Assembly (NCBI GenBank): GCA_029202985.1
Contig: CP119316.1
Location: 1,736,001-1,800,000 of the forward strand
Origin: Candidatus Andeanibacterium colombiense
GTDB taxonomy: Bacteria; Pseudomonadota; Alphaproteobacteria; Sphingomonadales; Sphingomonadaceae
Reading direction: 5' to 3'
DNA: 64,000 nucleotides
How positions within the stretch are numbered: position 1 is the first letter of the stretch; every line of letters begins with the position of its first letter. Shown one piece after another: positions 6,941 to 14,926 of the stretch. The position numbers and the translations under genes are program-made. The notes under the pieces were generated by a model that saw only the letters and a program-made list of their open reading frames with translations, made no database searches and was not told the origin of the DNA.

Positions 6941-8037
6941 GCCGCAGCCTCCCGGCGTTCGAGCACGCCACGCTTGAGCTGGTCGCGCTCGATGCTTTCG
7001 AACAGGGCGGTGAAATTGCCTTCGCCGAAGCCCTCGTCCCTCTTGCGCTGGATGAATTCGAAGAACACCGGGCCGATCGCGGTCTCGGAGAATATCTGCA
7101 GCAGCAGCCGCGGATCGCCGTCCTGGGTCGATCCGTCCAGCAATATGCCGCGCGAGCGGAGGTCCGCGACGGGTTCGCCGTGGCCAGGCAGGCGCCGCTC
7201 CAGCAGCTCGTAATAGGTGTCGGGCGGTGGCGACATGAACGGGGTGCCGGCCTGCTTGAGCCGGTCCCATACGCCGATCAGATCGTCGCAGGCGAAGGCG
7301 ATATGCTGGATGCCCTCGCCGTTGAAGGCCCGCAGGAATTCGTCGATCTGGCCTCCACCTGCATTGGCGCCCGCCTTGCCCTCCTCGTTGAGCGGAATGC
7401 GGATCATCCCGTCGGGCGCGGTCATCGCCTTGCTGGTGAGCCCGCTGTATTCGCCCTTGATGTCGAAGTAGCGGATCTCGCGGAACCCGGCGACGCGCTC
7501 ATAGAACCCCGCCCAATGTGCCATCCGGCCGCCATAGACATTATGCGTCAGATGATCGATCGTGAGCAGCCCGGCGCCCGCCGGATTGCGCTCCGCGTTC
7601 GGGTGGTAAACGAAATCGACGTCGTAGATCGACAGCGTCTCGTCATAGCGGTCGACCAGATAGATGATCGAGCCGCCGATGCCCCTGATCGCGGGCAGGC
7701 GGAGTTCCATCGGCCCGGCCGCTACATCGACCGGTTCCGCCCCGCGCCGAAGCGCCGCGGCATAGGCAGCCGCGGCATCGCGGACCCTCCAGCCCATTCC
7801 GCAGGCGGCGGGACCATGTTCGGCGGCAAAGAACGCGGCCGGGCTCCCGGGCTCGTAATTGGCGATCAGGTTGATCGAGCCCTGACGCCAGAGCTGGACG
7901 TCCTTCGACCGGTGCCGCGCGATGCAGGCGAAGCCCATCGCGGCGAACACCGGTTCGAGCAGGCCCTTTTCCGGCGCGCTGAATTCGATGAACTCGAAGC
8001 CGTCGAGGCCGAGCGGATTGTCGAAAAGATCGGGCAT
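6937..8037 (-). CDS. hpd: 4-hydroxyphenylpyruvate dioxygenase
   Basis: A 366-residue Fe(II) enzyme converting 4-hydroxyphenylpyruvate to homogentisate. Two VOC domains are visible; the iron ligands are His162 (TIDHLTHNV), His245 (GIQHIAFAC) and Glu327 (VFFEFIQRK). The C-terminal EGFGEGNFTALFESIERDQ is typical of bacterial HPPD. The ATG at 8037 (MPDLFDNPLG) is chosen because the preceding in-frame residues are not conserved. It is the first gene of the operon, and its promoter region faces the Lrp-type gene at 8193, a likely tyrosine- or phenylalanine-responsive regulator. Confidence 0.95.
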   Translation of the reverse strand: MPDLFDNPLGLDGFEFIEFSAPEKGLLEPVFAAMGFACIARHRSKDVQLWRQGSINLIANYEPGSPAAFFAAEHGPAACGMGWRVRDAAAAYAAALRRGAEPVDVAAGPMELRLPAIRGIGGSIIYLVDRYDETLSIYDVDFVYHPNAERNPAGAGLLTIDHLTHNVYGGRMAHWAGFYERVAGFREIRYFDIKGEYSGLTSKAMTAPDGMIRIPLNEEGKAGANAGGGQIDEFLRAFNGEGIQHIAFACDDLIGVWDRLKQAGTPFMSPPPDTYYELLERRLPGHGEPVADLRSRGILLDGSTQDGDPRLLLQIFSETAIGPVFFEFIQRKRDEGFGEGNFTALFESIERDQLKRGVLERREAAA

Positions 8038-8096
8038 GGGCCTCTCCAAGGCGTTTCGTTCGATTGCCGATGGTATGCCAATTCCGCCAGAATTTG

Positions 8097-8155
8097 TTTG
8101 CATAGTTCGGCGATATTCGACCATCCATGCACGGATAAATCGCCAGTCATGCAAA
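8097..8155. promoter_or_regulatory. divergent hpd / lrp control region with dyad motifs
   Basis: TTTGCAT (8097-8103) and ATGCAAA (8149-8155) form an inverted pair about five helical turns apart, with ATCCATGCACGGAT (8123-8136), a near-palindrome (12 of 14), midway. Lrp-type proteins often bind several phased degenerate dyads between themselves and their target gene. Inferred only from symmetry and position. Confidence 0.4.
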
Positions 8156-8192
8156 TCCTGCACAGTCGATGCATAATGAATGGAATCTCAGA

Positions 8193-8666
8193 ATGCTCGA
8201 TAGTTTCGACCTCCAAATCTTGGCGACCTGGCAGGAACGCGGCGATGTGGGGCCGGTCGAAATGGCGCAGTTCGTCCCGCTCTCGGCATCGCAATGTTCA
8301 CGGCGGATGCAGCAATTGCGCAATGACGGCTATGCGCGCGCGGTGCGGGTCGTCCTTGATCCGGCGAAGGTCGGGGTCGGCATCTCGGCCTATATCCTGC
8401 TTACGATGAAGAGCCATGCGCCCGAAGCGGCCGAGGCCTTCCGCAAGCGCGTGATGGAGCTGGACGAGGTGCTGGAATGCCAGAAGCTGACCGGCGCGGC
8501 CGACATGATCCTGAAGGTCGCGACGCGCGACCTAGCGACTTTCGATTACCTGCTCACCAAGCAGCTGCTTGGCGCACCTGAAGTCGCGACGGCGCAATCG
8601 AGCATCATCCTGGAGGACGTAAAAAGCACCTCAAGCCTGCCGCTGAGGTTCGCGCGGCAAAACTGA
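8193..8666 (+). CDS. Lrp/AsnC-family regulator, probable controller of the hpd operon
   Basis: A 157-residue feast/famine regulator. The start MLDSFDLQILATWQE aligns with the usual Lrp beginning; an in-frame ATG at 8169 would add eight residues. The helix-turn-helix includes VPLSASQCSRRMQQLRNDGY. The C-terminal RAM domain has VMELDEVLECQKLTGAADMI and KVATRDLATFDYLLT, a beta-alpha-beta-beta fold that binds an amino acid effector. It is divergently transcribed from hpd and its 3' end nearly touches the FAD enzyme gene (8671). It most likely senses an aromatic amino acid and controls hpd-VOC-fahA-maiA. Confidence 0.85.
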   Translation: MLDSFDLQILATWQERGDVGPVEMAQFVPLSASQCSRRMQQLRNDGYARAVRVVLDPAKVGVGISAYILLTMKSHAPEAAEAFRKRVMELDEVLECQKLTGAADMILKVATRDLATFDYLLTKQLLGAPEVATAQSSIILEDVKSTSSLPLRFARQN

Positions 8667-8670
8667 CGGG

Positions 8671-10110
8671 TTACAACCCCTCGCCCTCGACCCAGTGCGC
8701 GGCGCTGAGCCGGCGCGCGAGCGACCAAGCCTGGACGCGGATGTCGGGTACCGCGTTGATCTCCCAGAAGGTGCCGCGAGTCAGCGGCCCCAGCGCGAGC
8801 AGGCGCGGATTCGCCCGTCCGTCCGCCCCGACCACCTCGCTCTTTACATTGACGTCGATGCCGAGCGTATTGGCATCGGCGCGGATCTGGCCGCTTTCGA
8901 ACAGCTGGCGCAGCAGCGGATCGGACGAGCGGCGCAGGTCGCTTTGCGGACCGGTGCAATTGACGATCCGGCGCGCGGCAATCGCCTGCCCGCCCTCACC
9001 GCTACGCGGGCGGAAGATCACCTCGGCCCCGCCCGCACAGGGCCGGACCTCGCCGATCTTGCCGGACAGGATCGTGAGCCGCCCATCGGCCCGCAGCGCT
9101 TCCAGCCGCGCCGCGATCTGCGGCGCGAGCCGGTGGCGGTGAACGTCCCACCACGTGCGCATATGCCGCAGGAAACGCGATCGTTCCTGGTCCGATGCGC
9201 CGAGCCACAGCGGCTGCGAGAACGGCCGCAGCGCATCCACCGCTCCGCGCCAGCCGATCCGTTCCGCATCCAGGCGGACCCGCCGGACCAGCGCCGAGCC
9301 GGTTTGCGGCGGCTTTTCCCTGAGCGGCTCGTAAGGCGCGGGTTCCAGCGCGTGGGGCCGGGGAACCAAGCCGCGGCGGGAAAGCGCCACGATCTTGCCC
9401 CGAAAGCCCGCGGCATCGAGGCTTACCGCGACATCGATCATCGTCAGGCCGGTGCCGATGACAAGCACGGTGTCCTGCTCGATCAGCCCCACGCCGAGAT
9501 CGCCAGACCAAGGATTGGAACAATAGACCCCCGGCGCGAGGCCGGCCGAAGCCAGCCCGACCAGATCGTGCGGCGGCAGGTTACCCGCCGCCAGCACCGC
9601 CATATCGGCCCTGACCCGGTCGCCACCGGCCAGCGTCAATTGCGCATGGCCTTCGCCCCAGGCGAGCGCTTCGACATTCGCCTTGCGCAATTGCAGGCGC
9701 CCACGCGAGTTCGTGATCGTCTCTGACAGCAGCGCGCCGAGATAACGGCCGTAATCGCGCCGCGAGGCAAAGCCGTGGACCGCGTCGCAATCGTGCCGCC
9801 TCAACCAGTCCACGAAGTGATCGGGCTGGTCGGCCAGCGCACTCATATTGCCGGCCCGCACGTTCAGAAGATGGCGCGGCTCCTTCGTCGAATAGGCAGC
9901 CCCGCGTGCGAAGCTGTCGCCGCGCTCGATCAGGGTCACGCGGGTATCGCCGTAGCGCAGCAGATTGACCGCCATCAGCGTGCCCGAAAAGCCCCCACCG
10001 ACGATCGCCACGTGATCGGCCAAAGTGAGGCTGTAGGTCGTGGAGGCTGGCATGCGACGGTCGTCAGTGACGCCGAAGTCGATGGCTGGCGCGATTGCTT
10101 CTTCGCTCAT
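8671..10110 (-). CDS. FAD/NAD(P)-binding oxidoreductase (FAD_NAD_binding_9 type)
   Basis: A 479-residue flavoprotein. The Rossmann motif is HVAIVGGGFSGTLMAVNLL (about residues 33-51), and a second dinucleotide site is VLVIGTGLTMIDVAVSLD. The segment AAYSTKEPRHLLNVRAGNMS is typical of this family (pfam13454), often annotated hydroxyacylglutathione-like or unknown oxidoreductase; the substrate is unknown. The ATG at 10110 has AGGGAA eight bases upstream. It is the last gene of the minus-strand amino-acid operon, 53 bp after ald, and may oxidise or scavenge a product of those pathways. Confidence 0.8.
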   Translation of the reverse strand: MSEEAIAPAIDFGVTDDRRMPASTTYSLTLADHVAIVGGGFSGTLMAVNLLRYGDTRVTLIERGDSFARGAAYSTKEPRHLLNVRAGNMSALADQPDHFVDWLRRHDCDAVHGFASRRDYGRYLGALLSETITNSRGRLQLRKANVEALAWGEGHAQLTLAGGDRVRADMAVLAAGNLPPHDLVGLASAGLAPGVYCSNPWSGDLGVGLIEQDTVLVIGTGLTMIDVAVSLDAAGFRGKIVALSRRGLVPRPHALEPAPYEPLREKPPQTGSALVRRVRLDAERIGWRGAVDALRPFSQPLWLGASDQERSRFLRHMRTWWDVHRHRLAPQIAARLEALRADGRLTILSGKIGEVRPCAGGAEVIFRPRSGEGGQAIAARRIVNCTGPQSDLRRSSDPLLRQLFESGQIRADANTLGIDVNVKSEVVGADGRANPRLLALGPLTRGTFWEINAVPDIRVQAWSLARRLSAAHWVEGEGL

Positions 10111-10163
10111 TGGCGCTTCCCTATATTCAAAGGAATAACGATCCGCGCGGTGCCCTGCCGCAG

Positions 10164-11279
10164 CTAGCCGAGCAGCGTGTTCACCGGCACAAAGCCGTAG
10201 CCCAGCTCCTCGGCGACCGCGCGATAGGTGACCTGTCCGGCATGGACGTTGAGCCCAGCCGCAAGGTGCGGATTTGCCCGCAGAGCCTGCTTCCAGCCGA
10301 GGTCCGCGATGCGGAGCGCATGCGGCAGGGTGACGTTGTTCAGCGCATAGGTGCTGGTCCGCGCGACCGCTCCGGGCATGTTCGCGACGCAATAATGGAC
10401 GATCCCGTCCACCACATAGGTCGGATCGTCGTGGGTGGTCGCATGGCTGCTCTCGAAGCAGCCGCCCTGGTCGATCGCGACGTCCACCAGCACCGCACCC
10501 GGCTTCATTCTGGGGAGAATGTCGCGCGTGATCAGCTTGGGCGCGGCGGCGCCCGGGATCAGCACCGCGCCGATCACCAGATCCGCCTCGATCACGCTTT
10601 CGAACAGATTGGCGCGGTTCGAGAAGCGGGTCTTCGCGCGGCTTTCGAAATGTATGCCGAGCTTCTCCAGCACTTCCGGATCGCGATCGAGGATGGTCAC
10701 GTCGGCGCCCAGGCCGACCGCCATCTGCGCGGCATTGAAGCCGACCACCCCGCCGCCGATCACCACGACCCTGCCCGGCATCACGCCCGGCACGCCGCCC
10801 AGCAGCACACCGCGCCCGCCATGCGCCTTTTCCAGCGCGGTCGCCCCGGCCTGGATCGCCATCCGTCCCGCGACCTGGCTCATCGGCTTAAGCAGCGGCA
10901 GCGTGCCGCCCGGGCCGGTGACCGTTTCATAGGCGATCGCGGTGACCCCGGACTTCACCAGATCGGCGGTCTGCTCCGGGTCGGGCGCGAGGTGGAGATA
11001 GGTGTAGAGCACCTGCCCCTCGCGCAGTTGGGCGCGCTCGGCCGGCCGCGGTTCCTTCACCTTCACCACCATCTCGCAGCCGGCGAAGATTTCCGCGGCG
11101 CCCGGCTGGATCGCGGCGCCGGCCTGTTCATAGGCCGCATCGCTGGCGCCGATACCGTCCCCGGCCCCGCTCTCGATCCACACTTCGTGGCCATGCGCGA
11201 CCAGCTCGTGCGCGCTCTCGGGCGTCAGGCCGACGCGGTATTCGTGGTTCTTGATTTCCTTCGGGCAACCGATGCGCAT
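10164..11279 (-). CDS. ald: alanine dehydrogenase
   Basis: A 371-residue NAD-dependent enzyme converting L-alanine to pyruvate and ammonia, reversible. Substrate-site residues are Lys75 (VVKVKEP) and His96 (LYTYLHLAPD); the dinucleotide fold is VVVIGGGVVGFNAAQMA. The C-terminal VANMPGAVARTSTYALNN is an alanine dehydrogenase signature. The start MRIGCPKEIKNHEYRVGL matches the family exactly; upstream in-frame residues do not. It follows sdaA by 23 bp in the same operon. Confidence 0.95.
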   Translation of the reverse strand: MRIGCPKEIKNHEYRVGLTPESAHELVAHGHEVWIESGAGDGIGASDAAYEQAGAAIQPGAAEIFAGCEMVVKVKEPRPAERAQLREGQVLYTYLHLAPDPEQTADLVKSGVTAIAYETVTGPGGTLPLLKPMSQVAGRMAIQAGATALEKAHGGRGVLLGGVPGVMPGRVVVIGGGVVGFNAAQMAVGLGADVTILDRDPEVLEKLGIHFESRAKTRFSNRANLFESVIEADLVIGAVLIPGAAAPKLITRDILPRMKPGAVLVDVAIDQGGCFESSHATTHDDPTYVVDGIVHYCVANMPGAVARTSTYALNNVTLPHALRIADLGWKQALRANPHLAAGLNVHAGQVTYRAVAEELGYGFVPVNTLLG

Positions 11280-11302
11280 CTTGCAGTTCCTCGATCTCGA
11301 AC

Positions 11303-12667
11303 TCAGCACTCGACGACATGGACCGCGAGGCCGCCCTGGCTGGTTTCCTTGTACTTCGAGCACATGTCGTGGCCGGTCTGGCGCATGGTCTCGATCACTT
11401 CGTCCAGGCTCACCCGCGGCCGATCGTCGGAATGCAGTGCGAGCCGTGCGGCGTTGACCGCTTTCACCGCCCCGATTGCATTACGTTCGATGCAGGGAAT
11501 CTGCACCAGCCCCCTGACCGGGTCGCAGGTCAGGCCGAGGTTGTGCTCCATCGCGATCTCGGCAGCGGTCGTCACCTGCAATGGAGTTCCGCCCCACACC
11601 GCGGCCAGGCCGCCGGCTGCCATCGAAGCGGCGACGCCCACTTCGCCCTGGCATCCCATCTCGGCACCGGAGATCGACGCGCGCTGCTTGTAGAGCAGCC
11701 CGATCGCCCCGGCGGTAAGCAGGAAGTCGCGTGCCTGCGCGTTGTCCTCGCAATAGTGCCGCATCACCGAGGGCAGGATCCCGGCCCCGCCATTGGTGGG
11801 CGCGGTGACCACCCTGCCTCCGGCCGCGTTCTCCTCGCTGACCGCAAGCGCATAGACGTTGAGCCAATCTAGCAGGCTTTCCCGCTCGTTCGGGCGGGAT
11901 GCGGCACTCAGCTTTCGCCACAACTCCGGCGCCCTTCGGCGGACATTGAGCCCGCCCGGAAGGATGCCGGCCGCAAGCAGGCCGCGATCGATGCAGCCGT
12001 GCATCGCGTCGATCACCAAATCGAGCCTGGCTTCGGTCTCGGCGCGCGGCCGGTAGGCGTCCTCATTGGCGAGCACTATCCGCGAGACCCGCTGGCCCTG
12101 CCGTTCGCACAGCGCGAGCAACTCCGCCGCCGAACCGAACGCCATCGGGCCGGCCGCCGCGCCGTCCATGTCCGGCGGAGCCGCGCCCTGCCGTAGCTGC
12201 CCAGCGTCGGCGATGAAGCCGCCGCCGATCGAATACCAAGTCTCGTCCGCCAGCGGCGCCCCGGCCGCATCCCACGCCCGCAGGCGCATGCCGTTCGGAT
12301 GCAGATCGGGGATCGTGTCGAACGCGAAGACGAAGTCGCGCGCCGCATCGAAGGCCAGCGGCGGCCGATCGCCGAACCCGATCTGCCCCGCCTGCTCGAT
12401 CGCGAGCAGGCGCTCTTGGGCAGCCGCCGGATCGACCGTTTCGGGATCTTCCCCCGCCAGCCCGAGCAAGGCGGCCTTGGGCGTGCCGTGGCCGATGCCC
12501 GTGAGCGCCAGCGATCCTTGCAGCTCCACCTCGATCCGCGCCGTCTTCCCGAACACGCCAACCGCACGCAGGTGTTCGACGAAGCGGCGCGCGATCCGCA
12601 TCGGGCCGACCGTATGCGAACTCGACGGCCCGATGCCGATGCGAAACAGGTCGAGGACCGAGAGCAG
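11303..12667 (-). CDS. sdaA: L-serine dehydratase (deaminase), single-chain [4Fe-4S] type, with a non-ATG start
   Basis: Converts L-serine to pyruvate and ammonia. The conserved N-terminal motif FRIGIGPSSSHTVGP lies upstream of the first ATG (12601), so the gene must start earlier. In that frame there is no ATG, GTG or TTG; the best fit to the family (usual start MISVFDLFKIGIG) is CTG at 12667, with AGGAA six bases before it. Cluster cysteines are in DNAQ-region HYCEDN, GLTCDPV and the C-terminal TGHDMCSKYKETSQGGLAV; APTNGGAGILP and SISGAEMGCQGEVG are family signatures. It lies 31 bp after tdh and 23 bp before ald. Confidence 0.9.
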   Translation of the reverse strand: MLSVLDLFRIGIGPSSSHTVGPMRIARRFVEHLRAVGVFGKTARIEVELQGSLALTGIGHGTPKAALLGLAGEDPETVDPAAAQERLLAIEQAGQIGFGDRPPLAFDAARDFVFAFDTIPDLHPNGMRLRAWDAAGAPLADETWYSIGGGFIADAGQLRQGAAPPDMDGAAAGPMAFGSAAELLALCERQGQRVSRIVLANEDAYRPRAETEARLDLVIDAMHGCIDRGLLAAGILPGGLNVRRRAPELWRKLSAASRPNERESLLDWLNVYALAVSEENAAGGRVVTAPTNGGAGILPSVMRHYCEDNAQARDFLLTAGAIGLLYKQRASISGAEMGCQGEVGVAASMAAGGLAAVWGGTPLQVTTAAEIAMEHNLGLTCDPVRGLVQIPCIERNAIGAVKAVNAARLALHSDDRPRVSLDEVIETMRQTGHDMCSKYKETSQGGLAVHVVEC

Positions 12668-12698
12668 AGCTATTTCCTGAAGGCGGGTTTGGAGGGGC

Positions 12699-13724
12699 CT
12701 ATTCCCAATTGAGCACGACCTTGCCCGACTTGCCCGAGAGCATCGCGTCGAACCCCGCCTGGAACTCTTGATAGGGCAGGCGGTGGGTGATGATCGGATC
12801 GAGATCGAGCCCGGACTGGAGCATCACGGTCATCTTGTACCAGGTCTCGAAGATCTCGCGCCCGTAGATGCCCTTCACGGTCAGCATGTTGAAGATGACC
12901 TTGTTCCAGTCGATCGCGACCTCGCCGTCCGGAATGCCGAGCATCGAAATCTTCGCGCCGTGGCAGACGCTGTCGAGCATCGAGCGAAAAGCGGTCGGGT
13001 TGCCCGACATTTCGAGGCCGACATCGAAACCCTCGGTCATGCCGAGTTCGCGCTTCACGTCGTCGAGCGATTCCTCCAGCACATTGACCGTCCGGGTCGC
13101 GCCGAGCTGGCGGGCGAGATCGAGGCGATAATCGTTGACGTCGGTGATCACCACGTGGCGCGCACCGGCATGCCGGGCGATCCCAGCCGCCATCGCCCCG
13201 ATCGGGCCGGCGCCGGTGATCAGCACATCCTCGCCGAGCAGGTCCCATTGCAGCGCGGTGTGGGTCGCATTGCCGAACGGGTCGAAGATCGATGCGATGT
13301 CGAGGTCGATCCCGTCCGCATGGTGCCAGACGTTGGCATTGGGGATCGCGATATATTCGGCGAAGCAGCCGGTGCGGTCCACCCCGATGCCGCTGGTATG
13401 CGGGCAGAGGTGGCGGCGGCCGGCCATGCAGTTGCGGCAGCGGCCGCAGACCACGTGGCCTTCGCCCGAGACGATCATGCCGGGCCGGTAATCGTTCACA
13501 TTGTCGCCGACCTCGACGATCTCACCGACGAATTCATGGCCGACCACCATCGGCACCGGGATCGTGCCCTGCGCCCAGTTGTCCCATTTGTAGATATGCA
13601 TGTCGGTGCCGCATATCGCGGTGCGCTTGACCTTGATCAGCACGTCGTTCGGGCCGGTTTCAGGTTCCGGAACGTCGTCCATCCAGATGCCGGGCTCGGC
13701 ATGCTTCTTCACCAGGGCTTTCAT
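12699..13724 (-). CDS. tdh: L-threonine 3-dehydrogenase
   Basis: A 341-residue zinc alcohol-dehydrogenase-type enzyme oxidising L-threonine to 2-amino-3-ketobutyrate with NAD. Catalytic zinc ligands are Cys38 (TAICGTDMHIY), His63 and Glu64 (VVGHEFVGE); the structural zinc cysteines are CGRCRNCMAGRRHLC. The NAD site is VLITGAGPIGAMAAGIA. The start ATG overlaps the kbl stop (ATGA, 13721-13724), so dehydrogenase and ligase are made together, which suits the unstable ketobutyrate intermediate. Confidence 0.96.
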   Translation of the reverse strand: MKALVKKHAEPGIWMDDVPEPETGPNDVLIKVKRTAICGTDMHIYKWDNWAQGTIPVPMVVGHEFVGEIVEVGDNVNDYRPGMIVSGEGHVVCGRCRNCMAGRRHLCPHTSGIGVDRTGCFAEYIAIPNANVWHHADGIDLDIASIFDPFGNATHTALQWDLLGEDVLITGAGPIGAMAAGIARHAGARHVVITDVNDYRLDLARQLGATRTVNVLEESLDDVKRELGMTEGFDVGLEMSGNPTAFRSMLDSVCHGAKISMLGIPDGEVAIDWNKVIFNMLTVKGIYGREIFETWYKMTVMLQSGLDLDPIITHRLPYQEFQAGFDAMLSGKSGKVVLNWE

Positions 13725-14926
13725 GAAATCACTCCCGTCTCGCGCCCGGCTTCGGCGAAGGCTGCGATTGCTTTGTCGATCTGTTCATGGGTGTGGGCGG
13801 CGCTCATCTGCGTGCGGATGCGCGCCTTGCTTTCGGGCACCACCGGATAGCTGAACGGGGTCACGTAGATCCCGAGCTGGTGGAGCTTTGCAGCGAGTTG
13901 GCTCGCCAGCGCCGCGTCGCCGGTCATCACCGGGATGATCGGATGCTCGCCCGGCAACAGCGTGAAGCCGGCGGCCGCAAGCCCCGTGCGGAACCGCCCG
14001 GCATTTTCGCGCAGCCGCTGGCGCAGGGGATCGCCGGCACGGGCAAGTTCGATTGCCCGCAGCGATCCGCCCGCCAGCATCGGCGCGAGCGCGTTCGAGA
14101 ACAGGTAGGGCCGCGCACGCTGGCGCAGCAGGTCGATCACCGGCTGCCTCGCCGCGATATAGCCGCCCATCCCGCCGCCGAGCGCCTTGCCGAGCGTGCC
14201 GGTGAGGATGTCGATCTTGCCGTGCAGCCCGAAATGGCTCGGGGTGCCGGCCCCTTCGACACCGAGCACGCCGGTCGAGTGGCAATCGTCGACCATCACC
14301 ATCGCTTCGAAGCGGTCCGCCAGCGCGCGGATCGTCGTTAAATCGGCGAGGTAGCCATCCATCGAGAACACCCCGTCGGTCACCACCAGAATGTCACGCG
14401 CACCCTCATCGCGGGCCTTGCGGAGCTGGGTTTCGAGCGCGTCCATGTCGCCATTGGCGAAGCGGTAGCGGCGGGCTTTCGACAGGCGCACGCCATCGAT
14501 GATCGACGCGTGGTTGAGGCTGTCGGAAACGATCGCGTCCTGCTCGCCCAGCAGCGGCTCGAACACCGCGCCGTTGGCATCGAAGCAGGCGGCGAAGGTG
14601 ATCGCATCGTCGCAGCCAAGGTAGTCCGCGATCGCGGCCTCGAGCTGGCGATGAAGGTCGAGCGTGCCGCAGATGAAGCGCACCGAAGCCATACCGAAGC
14701 CGTACTTGCCGCCCGCCTCGAAGGCCGCGCGCATGATCGCGGGATTGTCGGCGAGGCCGAGATAGTTGTTGGCGCAGAAATTGAGCAGCTTCTCGCTGCC
14801 GTTGCCGCTCCGGACCGAGACATCGGCGCCTTGCGGGGTCAGCAGCAGCCGTTCGACCTTGGTCAGCGAACGCGCATCGATGTCGGCCAGTTCGCGGCCG
14901 ACGCGGCCCAGGAACGAGGCGGTCAT
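13721..14926 (-). CDS. kbl: glycine C-acetyltransferase (2-amino-3-ketobutyrate CoA ligase)
   Basis: A 401-residue PLP enzyme of the alpha-oxoamine synthase family that cleaves 2-amino-3-ketobutyrate with CoA to glycine and acetyl-CoA. It begins MTASFLGRVGRELADIDARS. The PLP lysine is in GTLGKALGGGMGGY; DGVFSMDG and VMVDDCHSTG are family motifs. The start overlaps the gcvPB stop (ATGA, 14923-14926) and the stop overlaps tdh. Placed directly after the glycine cleavage genes, it feeds glycine made from threonine into that system. Confidence 0.96.
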   Translation of the reverse strand: MTASFLGRVGRELADIDARSLTKVERLLLTPQGADVSVRSGNGSEKLLNFCANNYLGLADNPAIMRAAFEAGGKYGFGMASVRFICGTLDLHRQLEAAIADYLGCDDAITFAACFDANGAVFEPLLGEQDAIVSDSLNHASIIDGVRLSKARRYRFANGDMDALETQLRKARDEGARDILVVTDGVFSMDGYLADLTTIRALADRFEAMVMVDDCHSTGVLGVEGAGTPSHFGLHGKIDILTGTLGKALGGGMGGYIAARQPVIDLLRQRARPYLFSNALAPMLAGGSLRAIELARAGDPLRQRLRENAGRFRTGLAAAGFTLLPGEHPIIPVMTGDAALASQLAAKLHQLGIYVTPFSYPVVPESKARIRTQMSAAHTHEQIDKAIAAFAEAGRETGVIS

